From Pseudomonadota bacterium (GTDB taxonomy: Bacteria; Pseudomonadota; Alphaproteobacteria; UBA828), in contig JAQBTG010000004.1 of assembly GCA_027624955.1 (NCBI GenBank), positions 58,923 through 122,922 on the forward strand: DNA of 64,000 nt, written 5' to 3'. Position 1 is the first letter of the stretch. Every line of letters starts with the position of its first letter. Shown in pieces: positions 55,986-62,460 of the stretch. The notes below the pieces were generated by a model. That model was not told where the DNA came from and made no database searches. It saw only the letters and a program-made list of their open reading frames with translations. The position numbers and the translations under genes are program-made.

Positions 55986-56026
55986 CCAGTGCATGACCAG
56001 TGCATGACCAGTGCATGACCAGTGCA
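55986..56026 (+). repeat. Tandem repeat of an 11-bp unit
   Basis: CCAGTGCATGA is repeated almost four times (3.7 copies) without mismatch. The array lies 15 bases upstream of the chosen start of the isochorismatase gene (56041) and 26 bases upstream of the divergent permease start. Each unit contains GTGCAT and ATG. It may bind a regulator to both genes or be slippage. Confidence 0.85.
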
Positions 56027-56040
56027 GGAATAGTAAAAAA

Positions 56041-56703
56041 ATGCTGCCTGAATTACACCCGCAGTGGCGGGGTTTGGATTTCAAAGCGCTGTTTGCTGGC
56101 GCCGCCGCCTTCGTCAACACAGACGCACAGAACAGCATCCTCGATCCGAAGGGTGTGCTTAGCTCCGAGAAGATTTGGCAGGGCGCGCGCGAGCAGGGCG
56201 GATCGCTGCACAATATCCTCCGCCTCGCCGCCGCCTGCCGCGGCCGCGCCATGCCGTTTCTGTGGCTACGCTATGACCGCTTCATCGGCGAGCGCCGGCC
56301 ATTGACCGAAATGGACGCAGCGCAATACGGCCATTGGAACAAGGACTATACCGGCGACGCCGCACAGAAAGAGTGGGAAGCGGATTTGGTGCCGGAGGTG
56401 AAGGCAATTATGCAGCCGGATGACATCACCCTGATCTATCCCGCCTGGAGCATTTTTACCGGCACGCCGATTGAGCGCTGGCTGGCGCAATGGGGCGCCC
56501 GCACCCTTCTTATTTCCGGCTATCACACCGATTGGTGCGTCGAGATGGCGGTACGCAGTGCGCGTGACATGGGTTATATGCCGGTGGTGATCGGTGACGC
56601 TTGCGGCACCACCCAGCCGTTGCACGATCAGACCCTGGCGCAGATCAACGATTGCTACGCCCCGGTCATCTCGACCAGCGCCGCCATTGACGCGCTGGCG
56701 TAG
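56041..56703 (+). CDS. Isochorismatase-family cysteine hydrolase
   Basis: 220 residues from ATG 56041 (AGGA ten bases upstream; an earlier in-frame ATG lies within the tandem repeat). The catalytic aspartate is in FVNTDAQNSILD and the nucleophilic cysteine in ISGYHTDWCVEMAVRSARDMGY, with VVIGDACGTT after it. Family members hydrolyse isochorismate, N-carbamoyl compounds, nicotinamide or biuret. Specificity is not recognisable. No partner gene is obvious. Confidence 0.87.
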   Translation: MLPELHPQWRGLDFKALFAGAAAFVNTDAQNSILDPKGVLSSEKIWQGAREQGGSLHNILRLAAACRGRAMPFLWLRYDRFIGERRPLTEMDAAQYGHWNKDYTGDAAQKEWEADLVPEVKAIMQPDDITLIYPAWSIFTGTPIERWLAQWGARTLLISGYHTDWCVEMAVRSARDMGYMPVVIGDACGTTQPLHDQTLAQINDCYAPVISTSAAIDALA

Positions 56704-56867
56704 GATTTATCAGTTCCCTCAGACGCCGGGCGGTCGCATCCGCTCCAGCTGACTCCGTGGGGGCTACCTCGCATAAGCTCGGGCGCGCGGTTGCGCTTGC
56801 CGAAATGCAAACGCACTCCGGTTGGTGGCGCCGCTAGATTGGCTTCTCGCGCGTCATCGTAGGTCAG

Positions 56868-57545
56868 TTAACTCAGATGGCCGAGCTTGCCGTAGAACAG
56901 GCAGCCGGTTTCGGATTTGGCCCAATGGTGGCTGCCGGCGGGGCTGCGTCCCCAGCAACCCTGCGCGTAGCGTCCATATTGGTCCTCTAGCCCGCCCTCC
57001 AGGATGAATATTTCTTCGCCGCCGGGATGCGTGTGCTCGGATACTTCACAGCCAGGCGTCAGGCGGTAAAGGCTGATCTTCTCGCCGTTGGCTTTATCAT
57101 GGTGGAGTGCCAATTGGTTGATGCCGGAGACTCCGGTTCCCTTCCACGGCGCGCTCAATGTGTCGACCTGCACCGGCGCGCGTCCGGCGCCCGGGAATTG
57201 GCGCAGTTTGACGAACAGCAGGCAGCCATCTGCGGAATAAGGCGTGTGGTGCGAGCCGTCCGGATTGAGCAGGAACGTACCCTTGGGGTAGTCGCCGTCT
57301 TCATCACTGAACGTGCCGTCGAGCACTAATATTTCCTCGCCATCGGGATGGCCATGGGTGGGAAATTGCGCGCCGGGGTCGAAGCGCACGAGAGACGTGA
57401 CGCGTCCGGATTCTGCCGGGCCCGACAATTCCAGGCGCTTGCGCCACACACCGGCAACGGGGCTTGGTTGCCACTCCATGGCGCCCGTATCGCACCTTAC
57501 ACGCTCTGAGAAATCCGCATTCACCTCGCCTGCCGACATGTTCAT
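56868..57545 (-). CDS. Bicupin protein (ChrR-like cupins)
   Basis: 225 residues, start ATG 57545 or 57539. Two cupin domains: the first with FPTHGHPDGEEILVLDGTFSDE, the second with SEHTHPGGEEIFILEGGLEDQ, both carrying the HxH and Glu metal ligands. The ChrR cupin type binds Zn(II) and, in ChrR, controls a sigma factor; here no anti-sigma ZAS domain precedes them. Divergent from the GST cluster across 119 bases, so it may sense or process its substrate. Activity unknown. Confidence 0.88.
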   Translation of the reverse strand: MNMSAGEVNADFSERVRCDTGAMEWQPSPVAGVWRKRLELSGPAESGRVTSLVRFDPGAQFPTHGHPDGEEILVLDGTFSDEDGDYPKGTFLLNPDGSHHTPYSADGCLLFVKLRQFPGAGRAPVQVDTLSAPWKGTGVSGINQLALHHDKANGEKISLYRLTPGCEVSEHTHPGGEEIFILEGGLEDQYGRYAQGCWGRSPAGSHHWAKSETGCLFYGKLGHLS

Positions 57546-57664
57546 TAGCTCCTTCACCTCTGCGCAAGACGCCTGATTAGCCGGGCAATGCTCCCACGGA
57601 ACGGGTAGCTTGCCAACCCGGCGGCGTCGCGCCATTCTGCCGCCGTGGAGCTTAGGAGGAAACG

Positions 57665-58360
57665 ATGATTGATCTCTACTATTGGCCGACCCCGAATGGC
57701 TGGAAAATAACCATCCTGTTCGAGGAATTGGGGCTCGACTATAAGATCATCCCGGTCAACATCATCGAGGGCGATCAGTTCGCGCCCGATTTTCTCAAGA
57801 TTGCTCCCAACAACAGAATGCCAGCTATTGTTGATCCGGACGGCGCCGACGGCGAGCCGATCTCGATCTTCGAATCCGGCGCGATCCTCTTGCACTATGC
57901 CGAGAAACATAAAAGATTTATCCCCGCCGATGAACGCGGGCGCGTCGACGTGCTGCAATGGCTATTCTTCCAAATGGGCAATGTCGGCCCGATGCTTGGC
58001 CAGTGCCACCATTTCCGCAATTATGCGGAGGAAAAATTGGAATACGCGATCGATCGTTACACCCGCGAGGCAACGCGGTTGTACCGGGTGGTCGACACGC
58101 GCCTGGCTGATCGTGACTACGTCGCCGGTGATTATTCGATCGCCGATATGGCGTTATTCTCATGGATGCGCGTGTGGAAAAACCAGGGTCAGACGCTTGA
58201 AGACTTCCCCCATCTTTCCAAATGGATCGACCGCATGTACCAGCGCCCGGCGGTGCGTCGGGGTCTCGACGTGATGAAAGACGAGCAAGCCAAGAAGCGC
58301 GAATTTACCGAAGAGCAACGCTCGGTCATGTTCGGCGACAAACAATTTTCGGCGCGCTAG
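57665..58360 (+). CDS. Glutathione S-transferase-like protein 1 (YfcG-type)
   Basis: 231 residues. Thioredoxin-like N-domain with TPNGWKITILFEELGLDY, in which the TPN segment is the GSH site of YfcG/YghU (Nu-class) enzymes that act as GSSG-dependent disulphide reductases. The ESGAILLHYAEK strand binds the gamma-glutamyl part, and the helical C-domain has WLFFQMGNVGPMLGQ and YSIADMALFSW. ATG 57665 has a perfect AGGAGG six bases upstream. First gene of the run; GST2 follows after 54 bases containing a 9-bp tandem repeat. Confidence 0.93.
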   Translation: MIDLYYWPTPNGWKITILFEELGLDYKIIPVNIIEGDQFAPDFLKIAPNNRMPAIVDPDGADGEPISIFESGAILLHYAEKHKRFIPADERGRVDVLQWLFFQMGNVGPMLGQCHHFRNYAEEKLEYAIDRYTREATRLYRVVDTRLADRDYVAGDYSIADMALFSWMRVWKNQGQTLEDFPHLSKWIDRMYQRPAVRRGLDVMKDEQAKKREFTEEQRSVMFGDKQFSAR

Positions 58361-58381
58361 GCGTCGGCCAGAAAATATGAC

Positions 58382-58408
58382 GGCGATAGCGGCGATAGCG
58401 GCGACAGC
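58382..58408 (+). repeat. Three tandem copies of a 9-bp unit upstream of GST2
   Basis: GGCGATAGC occurs twice and GGCGACAGC once, back to back, in the GST1-GST2 spacer, ending six bases before the GST2 ATG. Sequence slippage is the simplest origin, but the copy number could affect GST2 expression. Confidence 0.8.
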
Positions 58409-58414
58409 AGTGCG

Positions 58415-59122
58415 ATGATTGAACTCTATTATTGGCCGACGCCGAACGGCTGGAAGATCACCATCCTGCTTGAGGAACTGGGCCTCGACTACACCGTGAT
58501 CCCGGTGAATATCCTGAAGGGCGAGCAGTACACGCCGGAGTTTATCGCCCTCAACCCGAACAACAAGATTCCGGTGCTTGTCGATTCCGATGGCGCCGAC
58601 GGGGCGCCGGTCACGCTGTTCGAATCCGGCGCCATCATGCTTTATCTGGCCGAGAAGACCGGGCAGTTTTTTGCCGATACCGCGCGCGGCAAATATGACG
58701 TGCTGCAATGGTTGATGTTTCAGATGGGCGGAGTCGGTCCGTTTTTCGGCCAAGCAAATCATTTCAATCACTATGCCAGCGAACAGGTGCCGTACGCGAT
58801 CGAGCGCTACAATACCGAGGCGGCGCGCCTGCTGCGCGTTATGGACACACAGCTTGAGGGACAGGATTGGATCGCTGGCGGCTATTCCATTGCCGACATG
58901 GCGCTCTTCGGCTGGACCCGCGATTACGCCAAGCAAGCCACGGTTCTGGAACCCTATGCCAATGTAGGGGCGTGGTTCGAGCGCCTGTTGGCACGCCCTG
59001 CGGTGCAACGCGGCCTTGCCGTGCTGGCTGACACGCGCAAGGCGCCCTCCGAATTCGATGATGAAGCACGGGCCGTGATGTTCGGTGAAGATGCGGCCGC
59101 GGCCGGAAAGGACGAAACATGA
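58415..59122 (+). CDS. Glutathione S-transferase-like protein 2 (YfcG-type)
   Basis: 235 residues, close paralogue of GST1 (shared YYWPTPNGWKITIL, EELGLDY, ESGAIML, NHFNHYASEQVPYAIERY). Same TPNG thiol site, same C-domain aromatic residues. It ends in an acidic, Ala-rich tail. Its stop overlaps the dehydrogenase start (ATGA, 59119-59122). Confidence 0.93.
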   Translation: MIELYYWPTPNGWKITILLEELGLDYTVIPVNILKGEQYTPEFIALNPNNKIPVLVDSDGADGAPVTLFESGAIMLYLAEKTGQFFADTARGKYDVLQWLMFQMGGVGPFFGQANHFNHYASEQVPYAIERYNTEAARLLRVMDTQLEGQDWIAGGYSIADMALFGWTRDYAKQATVLEPYANVGAWFERLLARPAVQRGLAVLADTRKAPSEFDDEARAVMFGEDAAAAGKDET

Positions 59123-60150
59123 GAATCCTGATTCCAGACGCCCAATTCCCGGGCGCCGCGGATGTCGAGCAAGAGGCGCTCGGCGACACCGCAGAAATCG
59201 AAATTCATCGCTGCGCCCGGGCGGAAGAGGTCGCCGATGAATCCTGGGCCGCCTGTGACGCCGTCCTCGCCTGGCAGAACGTGATCGTCGATGCGGCGCT
59301 GGTTTCCAAGCTCAAAAATTGCCGCATCATTGTGCGCTGCGGCATCGGATATGATCGCATGGGTCTGGAGGCTTGCGGTGCGCGCGGCATTCCAGTGTGC
59401 AACGTGCCGACCTATGATTTCACCGATGTGATGAGCTCAACGCTTGCCATGTCGCTCGCCTTGATGCGCGGGCTGATGACGTATGACCGTTCGCTGCGGC
59501 CCGATATGGCGGCCGGTTGGGAATGGGGCGGCGCGCCGGCGATGCGCCGTGTGCGCGACCAGAATTTTGCCGTCATCGGCTGCGGGCGGATCGGCACCGG
59601 GGTGCTGCTCCGCGCCAAGGGCTTCGGCATGACACCCGGCTATTACGACCCCTATCTTCCCACCGGGCACGACAATTCCCTCGGCGTCAGGCGCTTTCAC
59701 AGCCTTGAAGAGGTGCTGGCCTGGGCCGATGTGGTGAGCATTCACACACCGCTCAACGACGAAACCTCCAATATGATCAATCGCGACAGCGTGGCTGCGA
59801 TGAAGCCGGGCGCGATTTTCGTCAATTGCGCCCGCGGCGGGTTGGTCGATCTCGACGGGTTGGAGTGGGGCTTGCGCGACGGCCCGCTTGCTGCCGCCGC
59901 GCTCGACGTCTTTCCCGAGGAGCCGCCGGAAAGCCATCCGCTGATTTCGGCCTGGCTTGCCGATGAGGAATGGCTGCGCGGGCGGCTCTGCATCACGCCG
60001 CATTGCTCGTTCTATTCCGAGACAACCTTTGCCGAGATTCGCGGGGGCGCAGCGGCGACGGCGGCTGCCTATTTACGTGATGGCAGCCTGATCAATTGTG
60101 TAAACCAGGCCTATTTAGACGCTTCGTCGGCCGGGCAAACGGCAGAATGA
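59119..60150 (+). CDS. D-isomer-specific 2-hydroxyacid dehydrogenase (CtBP-like)
   Basis: 343 residues. NAD-binding motif VIGCGRIGTGVLLRAKGFGM; catalytic Arg in NCARGGLVD, Glu in DVFPEEPPESHP and His in ITPHCSFYSE, so all three catalytic residues are present. This family includes glyoxylate/hydroxypyruvate and C-terminal-binding-protein-like reductases. Coupled to GST2 upstream and 10 bases from GST3, so it belongs to the GST operon. Substrate unknown. Confidence 0.93.
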   Translation: MRILIPDAQFPGAADVEQEALGDTAEIEIHRCARAEEVADESWAACDAVLAWQNVIVDAALVSKLKNCRIIVRCGIGYDRMGLEACGARGIPVCNVPTYDFTDVMSSTLAMSLALMRGLMTYDRSLRPDMAAGWEWGGAPAMRRVRDQNFAVIGCGRIGTGVLLRAKGFGMTPGYYDPYLPTGHDNSLGVRRFHSLEEVLAWADVVSIHTPLNDETSNMINRDSVAAMKPGAIFVNCARGGLVDLDGLEWGLRDGPLAAAALDVFPEEPPESHPLISAWLADEEWLRGRLCITPHCSFYSETTFAEIRGGAAATAAAYLRDGSLINCVNQAYLDASSAGQTAE

Positions 60151-60160
60151 GAGGTCATCG

Positions 60161-60787
60161 GTGAATGATAAATCGGTAAAATTATACGGGCACTATATTT
60201 CCATCCCGTCCTGCAAGGTCGGCCTGATGTTGAGCATGGGCGGCATCCCGCATAGCTATCACCATGTTGACCTCATGAAAGGCGAGCATAAAGAACCCGC
60301 CTTCTTGGGCTTGAACCGGTTCACCCAAGTGCCGGTAATTGTTCACGCCGGCAAGACAATCTGCCAGTCGGACGTCATTTTGGTTTATCTCGCCGAACAG
60401 TTTACGTCGCTGGACGGCAGTACAGAAAACGAGCGCCTTCGGGTGCGCGAATGGCTGTGTTGGCAGGCCGACAGGCTGTGGAATATCACGCGGGCACGCA
60501 GCCAGATCAAATTTCAGAACGGCGCGCCGGCGGTTGTCGAGCAGCTACAAAAAGCCTCGCGCGATGCGCTGGGCGTGCTTGATGCCCATTTGGCGGGCGG
60601 AGAATTCATCGTTGGCGGGTCGCCGACAATTGCCGATGTCGCATGCTTTACCGTCGTTGCTTATGTTGCTGACGCCGAAATCGACATCGCCGAATGGCCG
60701 GCGATCATCGCTTGGCAGGCACGTATGGCGGCACGCGACGGCTGCGGCAACTGGGACGAGATCATGCCCAAGGAGAGCCGTGCGTGA
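60161..60787 (+). CDS. Glutathione S-transferase-like protein 3 (different type)
   Basis: 208 residues starting with GTG 60161 (AGAGGT upstream). It is not a close paralogue of the other three: the N-domain reads SIPSCKVGLMLSMGGIPHSYHH and lacks the TPNG motif, having a Ser-Cys pair at the corresponding place. QSDVILVYLAEQF and the C-terminal SPTIADVACF are GST features. Its stop overlaps GST4's GTG start (GTGA). Confidence 0.88.
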   Translation: MNDKSVKLYGHYISIPSCKVGLMLSMGGIPHSYHHVDLMKGEHKEPAFLGLNRFTQVPVIVHAGKTICQSDVILVYLAEQFTSLDGSTENERLRVREWLCWQADRLWNITRARSQIKFQNGAPAVVEQLQKASRDALGVLDAHLAGGEFIVGGSPTIADVACFTVVAYVADAEIDIAEWPAIIAWQARMAARDGCGNWDEIMPKESRA

Positions 60788-61449
60788 TCGATCTCTACAC
60801 CTGGCAGACACCGAACGGCTTCAAGGTCTCGATCCTGCTGGAGGAGCTTGGCTGGGACTATCAGGTACATGAGATCAATATCGGCGCGGACGAACAGTTC
60901 GATCCGGCGTTTCTCAAGCTCTGCCCCAACAATAAGATTCCGGCGATCACCGATTCCGACGGGCCGGACGGCGCGCCGATCTCGCTGTTTGAATCCGGTG
61001 CCATCCTGATTTATCTCGCCAACAAGGCCGGGCGGTTTATTTCCACTGATCCGCGCCGCCATATGGAAGAGATTCAGTGGGTCATGTTTCAGATGGCGAA
61101 TGTCGGCCCGATGTTCGGTCAGACGCACCACTTCAGGACCAAATTGGAGCCCGAAATTGCCTATGCGCGGACGCGTTATCTGCGCGAGACCCATCGCCTC
61201 TATGGGGTCATGAACAGCCGTCTGGGGGCGAGTGAATATCTCGCCGGACCGGACTATGGCGTCGCTGATATTGCCACCTGGCCCTGGGTCTCACGCTTCG
61301 AGTGGCACGAGATTGCGTGGGCGAATTACCCGCATCTTCGGCGCTGGTTCGATGACATCTGGGCGCGCCCGGCGGTGAAGCGCGGCCGTGCTGTGCCACG
61401 CGTCGGCGCAATCTGGGCCGGCGCCTTTCCTGAGCAAGGCGAAGATTAG
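60784..61449 (+). CDS. Glutathione S-transferase-like protein 4 (YfcG-type)
   Basis: 221 residues from GTG 60784. TPNGFKVSILLEELGWDY again gives the TPNG thiol motif; the remaining features (ESGAILIYLAN, MFQMANVGPMFGQTHHFR) match GST1 and GST2. The longer open frame upstream overlaps GST3. It ends 8 bases before the YbaK-type gene. Confidence 0.92.
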   Translation: MIDLYTWQTPNGFKVSILLEELGWDYQVHEINIGADEQFDPAFLKLCPNNKIPAITDSDGPDGAPISLFESGAILIYLANKAGRFISTDPRRHMEEIQWVMFQMANVGPMFGQTHHFRTKLEPEIAYARTRYLRETHRLYGVMNSRLGASEYLAGPDYGVADIATWPWVSRFEWHEIAWANYPHLRRWFDDIWARPAVKRGRAVPRVGAIWAGAFPEQGED

Positions 61450-61457
61450 CCGCGGCC

Positions 61458-61949
61458 ATGTCTAACTTGCAGCACCCTTCCGTCCTGCGCGTACGCGCCT
61501 GGCTGGCCGAAGCGGGATCGCCGGCTGAAGTGATCGAACTCAACGAGACGGCACGGAGCGCCCAGGACGCCGCCGACAGTATCGGCACCGAGCTCGGCAG
61601 TATCGTCAAATCCCTGGTCTTCGCGGTCGCCGGCCAGCCAGTGATGGCGCTGGTCGCCGGCGACCGGCAGTGCGACACCAAGGCGCTCGCTACGGTGCTT
61701 GGCCTCGAAGGCCAGGCCAAACGTGCCGACGCGGATATGGTGCGCGATGCCACCGGTTTTGCCATCGGCGGCGTCGCGCCAGTGGCACATGAGCGTGACC
61801 TGCCGATGGCGATCGACACCAGCCTCGGTCGATTTGAGACGGTCTACGCCGCCGCCGGCCACCCCTATTGCGTCTTCGCCACGAGCCTCGCGGAACTAGC
61901 GCGCCTCACCGGTGCAACGCTGGGCGAAGAAATAGGCAAGACCGCGTAA
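61458..61949 (+). CDS. YbaK/EbsC-family aminoacyl-tRNA deacylase
   Basis: 163 residues with the INS-superfamily fold: the catalytic lysine is in LGSIVKSLVFAVAG, with LVAGDRQCD and GFAIGGVAPVAH following. Relatives hydrolyse misacylated tRNA such as Cys-tRNA(Pro) or Ala-tRNA(Pro). It is a free-standing editing protein. Position behind GST4 (8 bases) suggests cotranscription with the thiol enzymes. Confidence 0.9.
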   Translation: MSNLQHPSVLRVRAWLAEAGSPAEVIELNETARSAQDAADSIGTELGSIVKSLVFAVAGQPVMALVAGDRQCDTKALATVLGLEGQAKRADADMVRDATGFAIGGVAPVAHERDLPMAIDTSLGRFETVYAAAGHPYCVFATSLAELARLTGATLGEEIGKTA

Positions 61950-62014
61950 GCGTCGGCCAAGGCGCGTTTCGGGACTCCTACCGGCCTGCTTTCCGGCCCG
62001 CACCGGCGCCCGCG

Positions 62015-62043
62015 TTGACAGTCCGCCAACGCACAATTAGATA
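62015..62043 (+). promoter_or_regulatory. tRNA-Ser promoter
   Basis: Perfect TTGACA (62015-62020), 17-base spacer, TAGATA (62038-62043), 30 bases before the tRNA. Transcription would start near 62050. Confidence 0.7.
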
Positions 62044-62073
62044 AGGTGCATCGCCGTGCAACGGACGTTCCTA

Positions 62074-62166
62074 GGAGGGGTGGCCGAGTGGTCGAAGGCG
62101 ACGGTTTGCTAAACCGTTATACGGTGTAAAGCTGTATCGAGGGTTCGAATCCCTCTCCCTCCGCCA
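62074..62166 (+). tRNA. tRNA-Ser(GCU)
   Basis: The 5' acceptor GGAGGGG pairs with TCCCTCC before the discriminator G and encoded CCA (62164-62166). The anticodon stem-loop CGGTT-TTGCTAA-AACCG gives anticodon GCT, reading AGC/AGU. A long variable arm is present, as in class II tRNA-Ser, and the T loop is GTTCGAATC. Encoded CCA end. A T-rich stretch (TCTTTTTTCC, 62191 onward) downstream, after a weak CATT/AATG hairpin, could end the transcript. Confidence 0.97.
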
Positions 62167-62341
62167 GCACTTAAGTCATTGATATATAATGTCTTTTTTC
62201 CTTTTTAGACAGCCCAAATACCGGCGTCATTTCCGTCGGTTACGGCGTCGTCGGGCTTCGTGGCGGCTTCGTGAGACCGTCCTGGTGCGGCAAACCCACC
62301 ATTGATATCGCGAAAGTCTCTTACGCCGTTGTTGGTGGTAC

Positions 62342-62366
62342 AACAAAACCCGCGATGATCGCGGGT
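62342..62366 (-). terminator. Terminator of the serine recombinase gene
   Basis: On the minus strand ACCCGCG-ATCAT-CGCGGGT followed by TTTGTTGT, 95 bases after the recombinase stop. A 7-bp GC-rich stem plus T-rich tail is a standard intrinsic terminator. On the plus strand the same 19 bases (62348-62366) form a near-perfect palindrome with one central base. Confidence 0.65.
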
Positions 62367-62460
62367 GGTCGGCCACATGGCCGCTTAGCAGAACCGGGAA
62401 AACGTCGCCCCGTGCCGGATCGGCGACGGAGGGTGGCCTTGCCGTGGTCGGGACCGGCGG

